Shown here: piece by piece, positions 1 through 8,995 of the stretch
Numbering within the stretch: position 1 is the first letter of the stretch
How the letters are laid out: every line of letters begins with the position of its first letter
Source of the DNA: Streptomyces sp. NRRL B-1347
Lineage (GTDB): Bacteria > Actinomycetota > Actinomycetes > Streptomycetales > Streptomycetaceae
Length of the DNA: 64,000 bases
Assembly: GCF_000720325.1 (NCBI RefSeq)
Contig: NZ_JOJM01000011.1
Coordinates: forward strand, 1-64,000
Direction of reading: 5' to 3'
Position numbers and translations under genes: made by a program
The notes under the pieces: model-generated
Told to the model about the DNA's origin: nothing
The model's input: the letters and a program-made list of their open reading frames with translations, nothing else
Databases searched by the model: none

Positions 1-340
1 TTCCTTTGTACTCACCCTCTCGGGCTTTCCTCCGGGCGCTTCCCTTCGGTATTTCGTGTTTCCGACTCTATCAGATCTTTCCGGCTTCCCGGTCCGTTCT
101 GACTTCCTCGGTGCTTTCCGGCCTTTCGGCCTTCCGGCGGTTCCGACTTTATCAGATCTTCTCGGCTTCCCGATCCGTTCCGATTTTCATCGACGCCTTT
201 CAGGTATTCGCTTTCGCGTTTCCCGTTCCGGCGGTTCCGACTCTATCAAGCCTTTTCCGTCTCGCTGACCACGATCATTTCGCAGGCACACGGAACCAGA
301 CCCCGCGTTAGGATCTGACTTGAAAGAGACTGCCGAGCCT
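1..340 (-). promoter_or_regulatory. rRNA operon leader/upstream region, reading left out of the window
   Basis: Read on the minus strand, the sequence ends at the window edge with GGGTGAGTACAAAGGAA, preceded by blocks such as GATAGAGTCGGAA and GAAAGCCCGAGAG. This purine-rich pattern matches what I know of the transcribed spacer just upstream of 16S rRNA in Streptomyces. If so, the 16S gene begins a few hundred bases beyond the left edge. The small ORFs here are spurious: they cross the repeats and have skewed composition. The match is from memory, not alignment. Confidence 0.72.
60..259 (-). repeat. Three imperfect tandem units in the rRNA upstream region
   Basis: Units begin with TTCCGACTYTATCA (plus strand) at 60, 141 and 235. 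The first two continue with near-identical blocks of about 80-90 bases (GATCTT, then CGGCTTCCCG and TCCGTTC); the third is cut short. On the minus strand each unit carries GATARAGTCGGAA, so a TANNNT-like hexamer recurs in each. They may be duplicated promoters or duplicated leader-processing elements. Confidence 0.7.
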
Positions 341-379
341 GGACGCTGATCGCGTCGCTTGGCCCTGGGCAGGAACCCG

Positions 380-408
380 ACTCTACATGGGGGTTCCGGG
401 CGGCGCAA
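380..408 (-). promoter_or_regulatory. Candidate vegetative promoter for the rRNA operon
   Basis: On the minus strand TTGCGC (408-403) is followed after exactly 17 bases by TAGAGT (385-380), close to the TTGACA-N17-TAGNNT pattern of the principal sigma factor in Streptomyces. It is the most upstream of the minus-strand TAGAGT elements and would feed the repeated leader region. Confidence 0.5.
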
Positions 409-551
409 ATCGTTTGTGCTGCGCTCCTACGTCCGCCAACCAGGACCTTCGTGCGGAACCGGGACTTCCTATGACTTACCCTTCTGAACAGTGCGTCGTC
501 CAGGACAGGTAGTGGCGGCGGTTACCAATCTCCACCCCCTGGGAGGCCCCC

Positions 552-1001
552 ATGACTAGCGTGACGTCCCCGCTCGCCGGACGCGCCATCGGACTCGCTG
601 CGGTACCGGACCCCGTCTTCTCGGGCGCCATGGTCGGCCCCGGCACGGCCATTGATCCCGTGCGCGAGGCGTCCGAGGCCGTGGCCCCCGTCGACGGCAT
701 CATCGTCTCGCTCCACCCCCACGCCTTCGTCGTCGTCGACGACCAGGGCCACGGCGTGCTGACGCACCTGGGCATCGACACCGTTCAGCTCAATGGCGAG
801 GGTTTTGAACTTCTTGTCAATAAGGGTGACACCGTACAGCGCGGCCAGGCCGTCGTGCGCTGGAACCCCGCGGCGGTCGAGGCCGCCGGCAAGTCTCCGG
901 TGTGCCCCGTCGTGGCGCTCGAGGCGACGGCCGAGTCCCTGGCCGACGTCGTCGAGGACGGCGACGTGAAGTCCGGCGACGCTCTCTTCAGCTGGAAGTG
1001 A
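552..1001 (+). CDS. crr: PTS glucose-family EIIA component (EIICrr)
   Basis: This cytosolic phosphocarrier accepts phosphate from HPr and passes it to EIIB domains of sugar permeases. At 149 residues it is a free-standing EIIA of the Glc superfamily. His72 in the HLGIDTVQL motif matches the phosphorylated histidine and His57 (in LHPHAFV) the second active-site histidine of E. coli EIIA-Glc. The ATG at 552 follows GGGAGG with good spacing. ptsI starts 80 bp downstream on the same strand, so the two probably form an operon, as in S. coelicolor (crr-ptsI); ptsH is not in the window. In Streptomyces this protein supports N-acetylglucosamine and fructose uptake rather than classic glucose repression. 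That last point is family knowledge, not visible here. Confidence 0.95.
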   Translation: MTSVTSPLAGRAIGLAAVPDPVFSGAMVGPGTAIDPVREASEAVAPVDGIIVSLHPHAFVVVDDQGHGVLTHLGIDTVQLNGEGFELLVNKGDTVQRGQAVVRWNPAAVEAAGKSPVCPVVALEATAESLADVVEDGDVKSGDALFSWK

Positions 1002-1081
1002 CGTCGGCGCCGTCGGTGTGCGACGGCAGGCAGTACAACCACCGCGGCGGCTGGGCCCGCCGCACTATCGGAGACGGTGAG

Positions 1082-2752
1082 ATGGAGACAACGCTGCGAG
1101 GCGTCGGCGTAAGCCACGGGGTGGCCATCGGCGAGGTTCGGCACATGGGGACGGCGGTGCTGGAACCGCCTGCCAAGCAGATCCCGGCGGACGAGGCGGA
1201 GCGCGAACAGGGGCGCGCCCGTCAGGCCGTCGAGGCCGTCGCGGCCGACCTGATGGCGCGCGGCAACCTGGCCGGCGGTGAGGCTCAGGCCGTGCTCGAG
1301 GCCCAGGCGATGATCGCGCAGGACCCGGAGCTGATGGCCGACGCGGACCGGCGCATCGCGGTGGGCAGCTCGGCGGAGCGCGCCGTCTACGACGCCTTCT
1401 CCTACTACCGCGAGCTCCTCGCGGGCGCGGGCGAGTACATGGCGGGTCGCGTCGCCGACCTCGACGACGTGCGGAACCGTATCGTCGCTCGGCTGCTCGG
1501 CGTCCCGATGCCGGGCGTCCCGGACAGCGACGAGCCGTACGTCCTCATCGCCCGGGACCTCGCCCCGGCGGACACCGCGCTGCTCGACCCGGCGCTCGTC
1601 CTCGGCTTCGTGACCGAAGAGGGCGGCCCGACCAGCCACAGCGCGATCCTGGCGCGGGCGCTCGGCGTCCCCGCCGTCGTGGCCCTGCCCGGCGCCGGCG
1701 AGCTGGCCGAGGGCACGGTCGTGGCCGTGGACGGCAGCACCGGTGAGATCTTCGTGGACCCGAGCGCGGAGAAGCGTGCCGAGCTGGAGGCCGCGGCCGC
1801 CGCGCGCAAGGCCGCGCTCGCCGCGTCGACCGGTCCGGGCGCGACCTCCGACGGGCACAAGGTGCCGCTGCTCGCGAACGTCGGCGGCCCCGCCGACGTC
1901 CCCGCCGCGGTCGAGGCGGGCGCCGAGGGCGTCGGCCTGTTCCGTACGGAGTTCCTCTTCCTCGACGACAGCTCCAAGGCGCCGAGCGAGGAGAAGCAGG
2001 TCGAGGCGTACCGCCAGGTACTCGAGGCCTTCCCCGAGGGGCGCGTCGTCGTGCGCGTCCTGGACGCGGGCGCCGACAAGCCGCTGGACTTCCTCACGCC
2101 GACCGACGAGCCGAACCCGGCTCTGGGCGTACGTGGGCTGCGGTCGCTGCTCGACCACCCCGAGGTGCTGCGCACGCAGCTGACCGCGCTGGCCAAGGCC
2201 GCCGAGGGTCTGCCCGTCTACCTCGAAGTCATGGCGCCGATGGTCGCGGACCGCGCCGACGCCAAGGCGTTCGCCGACGCCTGCCGCGAGGCCGGGCTCC
2301 AGGCGAAGTTCGGCGCGATGGTGGAGATCCCCTCCGCCGCGCTGCGGGCGCGCTCGATCCTCCAGGAGGTCGAGTTCCTGTCCCTGGGCACCAACGACCT
2401 GGCGCAGTACACCTTCGCCGCCGACCGTCAGGTCGGTGCGGTGTCCCGGCTCCAGGACCCGTGGCAGCCCGCGCTGCTCGACCTGGTCGCACTGTCCGCG
2501 GACGCGGCGAAGGCCGAGGGCAAGAGCTGTGGCGTCTGTGGCGAGGCCGCGTCGGACCCGCTGCTCGCCTGCGTCCTGACGGGTCTGGGTGTCACCTCCT
2601 TGTCCATGGGTGCCGCTTCGATTCCTTACGTGCGTGCGACGCTCGGCAAGTACACGCTGGCCCAGTGCGAGCGGGCCGCGGCCGCGGCCCGTGCCGCGGA
2701 CAGCGCCGAGGAGGCCCGCAAGGCCGCGCAGGCCGTGCTCTCCGGCGAGTAG
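1082..2752 (+). CDS. ptsI: PTS enzyme I (phosphoenolpyruvate-protein phosphotransferase)
   Basis: Enzyme I takes phosphate from phosphoenolpyruvate and gives it to HPr, the first step for all PTS sugars. The 556-residue length is normal. The phosphohistidine domain carries GGPTSHSAILAR with His186, and the PEP-binding barrel ends with the signature cysteine motif CGVCGEAASDP. I chose the ATG at 1082 (METTLRGVGVSHG) because GGAGACGGTGAG lies just upstream and the N-terminus aligns with the family. The reading frame stays open back to about 902, but that extension overlaps crr and is not protein-like. It follows crr by 80 bp and ends before a strong hairpin at 2793-2826. Confidence 0.96.
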   Translation: METTLRGVGVSHGVAIGEVRHMGTAVLEPPAKQIPADEAEREQGRARQAVEAVAADLMARGNLAGGEAQAVLEAQAMIAQDPELMADADRRIAVGSSAERAVYDAFSYYRELLAGAGEYMAGRVADLDDVRNRIVARLLGVPMPGVPDSDEPYVLIARDLAPADTALLDPALVLGFVTEEGGPTSHSAILARALGVPAVVALPGAGELAEGTVVAVDGSTGEIFVDPSAEKRAELEAAAAARKAALAASTGPGATSDGHKVPLLANVGGPADVPAAVEAGAEGVGLFRTEFLFLDDSSKAPSEEKQVEAYRQVLEAFPEGRVVVRVLDAGADKPLDFLTPTDEPNPALGVRGLRSLLDHPEVLRTQLTALAKAAEGLPVYLEVMAPMVADRADAKAFADACREAGLQAKFGAMVEIPSAALRARSILQEVEFLSLGTNDLAQYTFAADRQVGAVSRLQDPWQPALLDLVALSADAAKAEGKSCGVCGEAASDPLLACVLTGLGVTSLSMGAASIPYVRATLGKYTLAQCERAAAAARAADSAEEARKAAQAVLSGE

Positions 2753-2792
2753 GAGGAGTACGGACGGGCCTGGCTCGTAGAAGTACGGCTTC

Positions 2793-2826
2793 GAGGGGCG
2801 CTTCACCGCAAGGTGGGGCGCCCCTC
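2793..2826 (+). terminator. Hairpin terminator between ptsI and the convergent gene
   Basis: GAGGGGCGC and GCGCCCCTC form perfect 9-bp arms, with a further CACC/GGTG pair around a GCAA loop. It lies between the 3' ends of ptsI and the leftward gene ending at 2833, so it may serve both. No U-tract follows, as is usual in Streptomyces. Confidence 0.75.
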
Positions 2827-2832
2827 GGGCGT

Positions 2833-3723
2833 TCAGTGGTGGTGGCCTCCCCCGGGCTCTTCGTCTCCGAGGTCGGGTGCCGCGCTGTAGTCGACGCCCG
2901 GCTCCGGGGCGATCAGGTCGCCGGAGAGCGCGTCGGTGCAGTAGGCGTCGAAGACCTCGGCCGCGGTGAGGGGGCGCAGGCGCTCGCCCTCCAGGCGCCA
3001 GCCCTGGACGCGGTCGCCGGTCTCGTCGCTGGTGCGCATGACGAGGCCGCCCGAGCTTCGGGTGGCGATGCCGACCGCGAGGACCGTGGTGAACTCCAGG
3101 GCCTCGGCCTCGTCCAGGCGGGGTTTCCCCTCGTCGTCGTGTCCGGCGTGCAGGGCGGCGAGGAGTGTCTGGCCGTCGCACGGGACGCTGCACACCAGGT
3201 GGCGCGGGCCCGTGCCCACTGTGTCGAGTACGCGCATCAGCAGGTCGGAGGCGCGGGCGAAGGCGGACCTGCCGATGTCCACGCCGCACTCGGCGCAGGC
3301 GCCGATGCCGGCCAGGAGCATCGTCGCGTACTCCCACGTGGTCTGTCGCACCGTCTCGTCGACGAGGTCGGGGACGAGGTCGGTCAGCGCCTGGCCCTCG
3401 TACGGAACGGTGGGGCCCGCTGTCGCCAGTTCGGCGGCGAAGCGGGCCCGGCTGGCGGAGGCGTCCGGGGCGAGCCCGGTGTCCGCGCAGAACTCCTCGT
3501 ACTCCTCCGGGTCGAAGAGGGCGATGCTCGTGAGCCTGCCCTGGGCGGCCAGGGATTTGAGGAGCCCCTCCACCTCTTGGAGGTAGGTCACGTGGTCGTC
3601 GAAGGTGAAGGTGCGATAGCGGCGCATCGCCGCGAAGTCGCTCTCGTCGGCCAGCAGGCCGATGGTCCCGGCGACTTCGCGGCGCAAGGCGCGGCGCATG
3701 GTGTGGTGCTGGCTGTGCCCCAT
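2833..3723 (-). CDS. Hypothetical protein, 296 residues
   Basis: I do not recognise a domain. The protein is soluble and mostly helical by composition, with no signal peptide or membrane segment. Residues CAECG and CSVPC could bind a metal but do not form a clear zinc ribbon. The C-terminus is GGGHHH. I chose the ATG at 3723 (MGHSQHHTMRR) because AGGGGGAA lies directly upstream; the frame extends nine codons further without a better site. It is transcribed toward ptsI and shares the terminator at 2793-2826. It lies downstream of the acetoacetyl-CoA synthetase gene's 3' end (77 bp away, same strand). Conservation beside ptsI in other Streptomyces would support a real gene. Confidence 0.8.
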   Translation of the reverse strand: MGHSQHHTMRRALRREVAGTIGLLADESDFAAMRRYRTFTFDDHVTYLQEVEGLLKSLAAQGRLTSIALFDPEEYEEFCADTGLAPDASASRARFAAELATAGPTVPYEGQALTDLVPDLVDETVRQTTWEYATMLLAGIGACAECGVDIGRSAFARASDLLMRVLDTVGTGPRHLVCSVPCDGQTLLAALHAGHDDEGKPRLDEAEALEFTTVLAVGIATRSSGGLVMRTSDETGDRVQGWRLEGERLRPLTAAEVFDAYCTDALSGDLIAPEPGVDYSAAPDLGDEEPGGGHHH

Positions 3724-3799
3724 GATTTCCCCCTGCGGTCTGTCGATCAACGCTCACCCAACGTAACGGGTGGCACTGACAACGGCCGCCGGGCGGGCG

Positions 3800-5782
3800 T
3801 CAGGCGCGGTCGCGGGCCAGCTGCTCGTAGAAGCGGAGCAGCTCGATGTTGTCGACGGAGCCGGGGTTGACGGCCTTGTCGAGGGGGGTGCCCTGCAGGA
3901 GGCGCTTGACCGGGACTTCGATGCGCTTGCCGGTGAGGGTGTGCGGGATGGCGGGGACTTCGATGACCTCGTCCGGGACGTGCCGGGGGGACAGCTGTGT
4001 GCGGATGGTCGTCTTGATACGGGCGCGCAGGTCGTCGTCGAGGGCGGCGCCGGGGGCGAGGTGGATGAACAGCGGCATCCAGTACCCGCCGTCGGGCAGT
4101 TCGACGCCGATGACGAGGGACTCGCGGATCTCCGGGAGCCGTTCGACGGCTTCGTAGATGTCGGCCGAGCCCATGCGGACGCCCTGGCGGTTGAGCGTGG
4201 AGTCGGAGCGGCCGTGGATGACGACGGAGCCGCGCGCGGTGAGGGTGATCCAGTCGCCGTGGCGCCAGACACCGGGATAGGTGTCGAAGTAGCTGTCGTG
4301 GTAGCGGCTGCCGTCCGGGTCGTTCCAGAAGTGGATGGGCATCGACGGCATGGGGTTGGTGACCACGAGTTCGCCGACCTCGTCGACGAGTGGCTTGCCC
4401 TGGGGGTCCCAGGCCTGGAGGTCGGTGCCGAGGCAGGGGGCCTGGAGCTCACCGATGTGCACGGGCAGCGTGGGCACGGCTCCTGCGAAGCAGGAGCACA
4501 CGTCGGTGCCGCCGCTGACGGAGGCGATCCACACGGGTCCCGTCACCTCGGCGAAGGCGTCGTGCAGCCAGCGGAAGCCGTCGGGCGGCAGCGGTGAGCC
4601 GGTGGTGGCGACGCACCGCACGCGCGAGAGGTCGAAGTCGCGCGCGGGGTGCACGTCCGCCTTGCGGCAGGCCATGACGTACGCGGCCGAGGTCCCGAAG
4701 AGCGTGGCTCCGGTGCGTTCGGCGATGCGCCACTGGGCGCCGGTGTCCGGGTGGCCGGGGCTGCCGTCGTAGAGGACGATCGTGGTGCCCGTGAGCAGGC
4801 CGGAGACGAGGAAGTTCCACATCATCCAGCCGGTCGAGGTGTACCAGAAGAACCGGTCGTCGGGCCCGAGGTCGCAGTGCAGGCCGATCTGCTTGAGGTG
4901 CTCGACGAGGATGCCGCCCTGGGACTGGACGATGGCCTTGGGCAGGCCTGTGGTGCCGGAGGAGTAGAGCACCCACAGGGGGTGGTCGAAGGGGACGGGC
5001 TCGAAGACGGGGGCCGTGTCCGCCGCGGTGAGCGCGGACCACTCCAGGGTGCCTTCGGGGGCCTCGGTGCCGAGGAGCGGGATGTGGACGACCGCGCGCA
5101 GGGTGGGCAGTTCGCGGCGCAGCTCGGCGACGGTGTCGCGGCGGTCGTGCTCCTTGCCGCCGTAGCGGTAGCCGTCGACAGTGAAGAGGACCACCGGTTC
5201 GACCTGCTGGAAGCGGTCGAGGACGCTGCGGGCGCCGAAGTCGGGGGCACAGGAGGTCCAGACGGCTCCGACGGCCGCGGTGGCGAGGAGCGCGACGACG
5301 GCCTGCGGGATGTTCGGCAGGTAGCCGCTGACGCGGTCCCCGGGGCGTACGCCGAGGGTGCGCAGCTCGGCGGCGAGGGAGCCCACCTGGCGGCGCAGCT
5401 CGGACCAGGTGACGGGGGTCGGGTCGTGGGTCTCGTCGACGTACAGGAGGGCGGGGGCGTCCGCGCGCGTGGGGTCCTCACCGGCGCGCAGGGCGTGTTC
5501 GGCGTAGTTCAGGGTGGCGCCGGGGAACCACTCGGCGCCGGGCATGGAGCGATCGCCGAGCACGCGCGCGTAGGGGGCGGTGAAGCGCACGTCGAACCAG
5601 TCGGTGACGGCCTTCCAGAAGGTGTCGAGCTCGTCCACGGACCAGCGGTGCAGGGCCGCGTAGCCGCCGGTGGCGGGAGCTCCGTGGTGTTCGGCCGCCC
5701 AGGCCTGGAAGCGCGTGATCTGGGCGCCGGCGATCCGCTCCTGGTCCGGCTGCCAGAGCGGCGAGGGGTTCGCTGTGGACAT
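3800..5782 (-). CDS. Acetoacetyl-CoA synthetase
   Basis: This adenylate-forming enzyme converts acetoacetate, ATP and CoA to acetoacetyl-CoA, salvaging ketone-type acids for polyhydroxyalkanoate, isoprenoid or acetyl-CoA metabolism. The 660 residues match the family length. The AMP-binding core reads LYSSGTTGLPKAIVQSQGG. The region around WYTSTGWMMWNF is typical of acetoacetyl-CoA and acetyl-CoA synthetases, and the C-terminal domain has HTLTGKRIEVPVKRLLQG with the catalytic lysine. The N-terminal domain (WAAEHHG...FWKAVTDWFDV) is the DUF3448/ACAS_N type. The ATG at 5782 begins MSTANPSPLWQPD; an open frame upstream is composition only. It is divergent from the GH31 gene, with about 210 bp between. 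acsA/aacS is the likely name, but I leave the symbol blank. Confidence 0.92.
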   Translation of the reverse strand: MSTANPSPLWQPDQERIAGAQITRFQAWAAEHHGAPATGGYAALHRWSVDELDTFWKAVTDWFDVRFTAPYARVLGDRSMPGAEWFPGATLNYAEHALRAGEDPTRADAPALLYVDETHDPTPVTWSELRRQVGSLAAELRTLGVRPGDRVSGYLPNIPQAVVALLATAAVGAVWTSCAPDFGARSVLDRFQQVEPVVLFTVDGYRYGGKEHDRRDTVAELRRELPTLRAVVHIPLLGTEAPEGTLEWSALTAADTAPVFEPVPFDHPLWVLYSSGTTGLPKAIVQSQGGILVEHLKQIGLHCDLGPDDRFFWYTSTGWMMWNFLVSGLLTGTTIVLYDGSPGHPDTGAQWRIAERTGATLFGTSAAYVMACRKADVHPARDFDLSRVRCVATTGSPLPPDGFRWLHDAFAEVTGPVWIASVSGGTDVCSCFAGAVPTLPVHIGELQAPCLGTDLQAWDPQGKPLVDEVGELVVTNPMPSMPIHFWNDPDGSRYHDSYFDTYPGVWRHGDWITLTARGSVVIHGRSDSTLNRQGVRMGSADIYEAVERLPEIRESLVIGVELPDGGYWMPLFIHLAPGAALDDDLRARIKTTIRTQLSPRHVPDEVIEVPAIPHTLTGKRIEVPVKRLLQGTPLDKAVNPGSVDNIELLRFYEQLARDRA

Positions 5783-5995
5783 GCGGCTGCTCCTGGGCTG
5801 TACGCGTCGTGGGCGGCTGTCGTGCGCACGGGCTTGGTGTGCGCGTGACACGGCTGACAGGACGATGCCACGTGATCGACTTCCGCACCAGGGTCTGCCG
5901 CGCCGGTGCGGCCGGGCGACGGCGGACGGGGCCCTTGAGTGAACGGCAGTTGAACGCGGTGCACCCGCTCCTCCTTCGGTGGCAGGGTGAGCAGC

Positions 5996-8365
5996 ATGAA
6001 CGGTCGTGACCTGGTGCGTTCGGTGAAGGCGGTCGGCTTGTCCGACCCGGCCCGGAAGGTGCGCGAGGTGCGCTCCGCATGGCGTCGGCGGCGGGCCGAC
6101 GCGGCCGGTCTCGCTCCTCGGGGTGCCGAGCGGGCCCGGACGCCGGGTCCTGTGACGATCGTGGAGCCGGGGCCCGGCGGTGGCGTGGTGCGGTTCGCGC
6201 GGTCCGAGCTGCGGGTGCGGGTGACGGCGGGTGGGGCCGTGTTCTGGGGCTGGGACGGGGCCGAGCCGGATCCGTCGTACGCGCTGGTGGGAGGGAGTCC
6301 CGAGGCGGATCCCAGGGCGGTTCTGGAGCCCGACAAGGAGGGCGGCTGGCGGGTGGTGTCGGAGCGGGCGACGGTGGTCGTCTCGCGCCACGGTGCGGTG
6401 GAGCTGCGGACGCCCGGTGGCGTGGTGCTGCGGCGCGATCTGCCGCCGCGCTGGTGGGAGCCGGTGGGCGGGGGGACGGCGCGCTGGGTGCAGCGGTCGG
6501 AGGTGGCGGCGGACGCGCGGTTCTTCGGGCTCGGCGGGAGGGCTGCGGGGCCACGGCTGCGGAATGGGACGTACCGCTTGTGGAACACCGATCCGGGGGG
6601 TTCGTTCGAGCCCGGTGACGATCCGCTGTACATCACGATGCCGGTGCAGCTGGTGGTCGCCGACGTGGGCACGCACCTGGTGTTCCACGACAACAGCTGG
6701 GACGGCTCGGTGACGCTGCGCGAGGGCCTGGAGGGTGCCGGTTCCGGTCACGACCGGCTGGGGTCCTGCGAGGTGCGGATGGACGGCGGGCCGCTGCGGT
6801 GCTGGGTGATGGTGGGGACTCCCGCGCGCGTGCTGCACTCCTGGGCGTCGCTGACGGGCGCGCCCGCGGTGCCGCCCGCGTGGGCCCTGGGCCACCATCA
6901 CGCGCGCTGGGGCTTCGGCAGCGAGCGTGAGGTGCGGCGGGTCGTGGCGGGCTACCAGGAGCGCGGGTTGCCGCTGGACGCCGTCCACTTGGACATCGAC
7001 CACTTCGACGCGCACCAGGTGTTCACCGTCGACAAGGAGCGCTTCCCTACGCTGCCGCAGCTGGCCGGGGAGCTGCGCCGGGACGGGATCCGTCTGGTGT
7101 CGATCGTGGACCCCGCGGTGAAGGCGGCGCCGGGCAACGCCGTGTACGACGGCGGGATGGCGGCGGACGCCTTCGTGCGGGACGCGGCGGGGCGGGTCGT
7201 GCGGGGTCTCGTGTGGCCCGGTGATTCGGTGTTCCCGGACTTCACTGCGGGGCGGGTGCGCAAGTGGTGGGGCGGCCTGTACGACGAGCGGCTCGGACAG
7301 GGGTTCTCGGGCTTCTGGCACGACATGAACGAGCCGGTGTCGTTCGCGGCCTTCGGGGAGACGACGCTGCCCCGTTCGGCCCGGCACGCGCTGGAGGGCC
7401 GCGGCGGTGACCACCGGGAGGCGCACAACGTGTACGCGCTGGGCATGGCCCGGGCGGGGTACGAGGCGATGCGCGAACTGCGGCCTACGGAGAGGCCGTT
7501 CGTGTTCTCGCGCTCCGGCTGGGCGGGGATGCAGCGCTACGGAGGGACGTGGTCGGGCGACGTGGCCTCTACGTGGGAGGGGTTGCGGGCGTCGCTGGCG
7601 CTGGTGCTGGGGCTCGGCCTGTGCGGGGTGCCCTATTCGGGGCCTGATGTGGGCGGCTTCGACGGCAGTCCGTCCCCGGAGCTGTTCCTGCGGTGGTTCC
7701 AGCTCGGCGCGTATCTGCCGCTGTTCCGTACGCACGCGGCGCTGCGGGCGGGTCGTAGGGAGCCCTGGGAGTTCGGCCCCGAGGTGCTGGAGCACGCGCG
7801 CATGGCGCTCGCGGAACGCCGTCGGCTGTTGCCGTACTTCGTCACGCTGGCGCAGCTGGCGCGGCGTACGGGGGCACCGTATGTGCGCCCCTTGTGGTGG
7901 GTCAGTCCCGAGGACAGGGCACTACGGGACTACGAGGACGCGTTCTTGCTCGGTGACGGGCTGCTCGTGGCGCCGGTGCTGTCGGAGGGGGCCGCGCGGC
8001 GGACCGTACGGCTGCCTCCGGGACGGTGGTACGACACCGTGACCGGGACGGCGTACGAGGGGCCCTGCAAGGCGGTCCTGGAGGCGCCGCTGTCCCGCAT
8101 CCCGGTGCTCGCGCGGGCGGGTGCGGTGCTGCCCGTGCGGGGCGAGGACGGGCGGCTCGCCCTGGACGTCTGGGCGCCGCCCAAGGGGCGCACCGGCGGA
8201 GGCCTGGTGATAGCCGACCCCGGGGACGGGTGGGAGGAGCCGGAGCTCCAGCGCTACGGCGTGCGCTGGAGCGGGGACGAACTGCTCGTCGAGCGGGAGG
8301 GCGAGAAGGGCGGCGGGTATCCGGTGGAGTACGCGGTGCGGATCCGGGGACTCGCGGCGCCCTAG
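5996..8365 (+). CDS. GH31 family alpha-glucosidase-like glycosidase
   Basis: Cytosolic family 31 glycoside hydrolase of 789 residues, likely acting on alpha-glucosides or alpha-xylosides. The nucleophile aspartate lies in GFWHDMNEP and the acid/base region in FSRSGWAGMQRYGGTWSGDV, followed by GVPYSGPDVGGF, all hallmarks of the family. The N-terminal beta-sandwich (about residues 50-270) and C-terminal beta domains are present. There is no signal peptide. Two starts are possible: GTG at 5987 and ATG at 5996. I prefer the ATG (MNGRDLVRSVKAVG) because AGGGTGAG falls at a suitable distance. The gene stands alone between the divergent synthetase and the convergent Nudix gene. The true substrate cannot be read from sequence. 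Confidence 0.9.
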   Translation: MNGRDLVRSVKAVGLSDPARKVREVRSAWRRRRADAAGLAPRGAERARTPGPVTIVEPGPGGGVVRFARSELRVRVTAGGAVFWGWDGAEPDPSYALVGGSPEADPRAVLEPDKEGGWRVVSERATVVVSRHGAVELRTPGGVVLRRDLPPRWWEPVGGGTARWVQRSEVAADARFFGLGGRAAGPRLRNGTYRLWNTDPGGSFEPGDDPLYITMPVQLVVADVGTHLVFHDNSWDGSVTLREGLEGAGSGHDRLGSCEVRMDGGPLRCWVMVGTPARVLHSWASLTGAPAVPPAWALGHHHARWGFGSEREVRRVVAGYQERGLPLDAVHLDIDHFDAHQVFTVDKERFPTLPQLAGELRRDGIRLVSIVDPAVKAAPGNAVYDGGMAADAFVRDAAGRVVRGLVWPGDSVFPDFTAGRVRKWWGGLYDERLGQGFSGFWHDMNEPVSFAAFGETTLPRSARHALEGRGGDHREAHNVYALGMARAGYEAMRELRPTERPFVFSRSGWAGMQRYGGTWSGDVASTWEGLRASLALVLGLGLCGVPYSGPDVGGFDGSPSPELFLRWFQLGAYLPLFRTHAALRAGRREPWEFGPEVLEHARMALAERRRLLPYFVTLAQLARRTGAPYVRPLWWVSPEDRALRDYEDAFLLGDGLLVAPVLSEGAARRTVRLPPGRWYDTVTGTAYEGPCKAVLEAPLSRIPVLARAGAVLPVRGEDGRLALDVWAPPKGRTGGGLVIADPGDGWEEPELQRYGVRWSGDELLVEREGEKGGGYPVEYAVRIRGLAAP

Positions 8366-8390
8366 GGGCCGCCCTCTCGCGCTCCGCGGT

Positions 8391-8924
8391 TCAGATGTAG
8401 CGCCCTTCGAACCAGGCCCGTACCACCGACGTGTGCAAGGGGAAGGCGAGTTCCGTGGGGCGGTACAGGAGCTCCCAGCCCTCGGTCTCGTCCGTGGGGG
8501 TGGACTGGGGCAGGTCGGCCGCGGGGCGCTCCGGGAGCAGTCCGAACAGGAGCAGATGGCCGTCGGGGGAGCTGAGGACCTCGACGATGCGTACATCGCG
8601 GCTCGCGGCGCTGATGCCGGTCTCTTCCTTGAGCTCCCGGGCGACCGCGTGGCGCCAGTCCTCCCGGTGGTCCACGTAGCCGCCGGGCAGGGCGGAGCCA
8701 CCGCGCGCGGGGGCGATGGAACGGGTCACGACGACAAGGGAGGTGCCCTTCGTGTCGTACACCGGCTGAAGGGCGATGGCCACGGGCAGGGGGTTGCGGT
8801 AGACCACGGCCTCGCAGTCGGAGCAGGTGCGGGGCCAGCCGGCGACGTGGTCTCCGTAGCGCGCGCCGCAGCTCGAGCAGTGGGCGTCCGGCGCGGAGTT
8901 GGTGGGGTGCTGGGATGGGGACAC
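8391..8924 (-). CDS. Nudix hydrolase with N-terminal zinc ribbon
   Basis: A 177-residue pyrophosphohydrolase with a complete Nudix box: GGYVDHRE, then REL and EETGI, matching GX5EX7REUXEEXGU. The N-terminus (CSSC, later CSDC, about residues 16-39) forms a zinc ribbon as in NudC-like and NUDIX-ZnR proteins. Substrates of that group are nucleoside diphosphate derivatives such as NADH or ADP-ribose; which one applies here is unknown. The start is GTG at 8924 (VSPSQHPTNSAPD); the frame is open further upstream, but that stretch is Arg-rich and overlaps the divergent dipeptidase gene. The 3' end converges on the GH31 gene with only 25 bp between. Confidence 0.85.
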   Translation of the reverse strand: MSPSQHPTNSAPDAHCSSCGARYGDHVAGWPRTCSDCEAVVYRNPLPVAIALQPVYDTKGTSLVVVTRSIAPARGGSALPGGYVDHREDWRHAVARELKEETGISAASRDVRIVEVLSSPDGHLLLFGLLPERPAADLPQSTPTDETEGWELLYRPTELAFPLHTSVVRAWFEGRYI

Positions 8925-8995
8925 GCGGCGGACTGTAGCCGATCTCCGGGCGTCGGTCTTCCGTGGAGTACGGAGATGCTGATAGACGCTCGGAC

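Noticed and set aside
6..408. Small overlapping open frames in the first 400 bases
   Set aside because: They run through tandem repeats of the rRNA upstream region, and their composition (Arg/Phe/Ser) reflects the repeats.
420..551. A DasR (dre) operator upstream of crr
   Set aside because: DasR controls PTS genes in S. coelicolor, but I found no TGGTCTAGACCA-like site in the 130 bp before crr.
785..3757. Very long minus-strand open frame opposite crr-ptsI, and similar frames opposite most large genes (for example 16304-18910 and 32874-38669 on the plus strand)
   Set aside because: They are shadows of GC-rich third-position bias: the translations are Arg/Pro/Ala/Gly-rich with no domain, and the opposite frames encode recognisable proteins.
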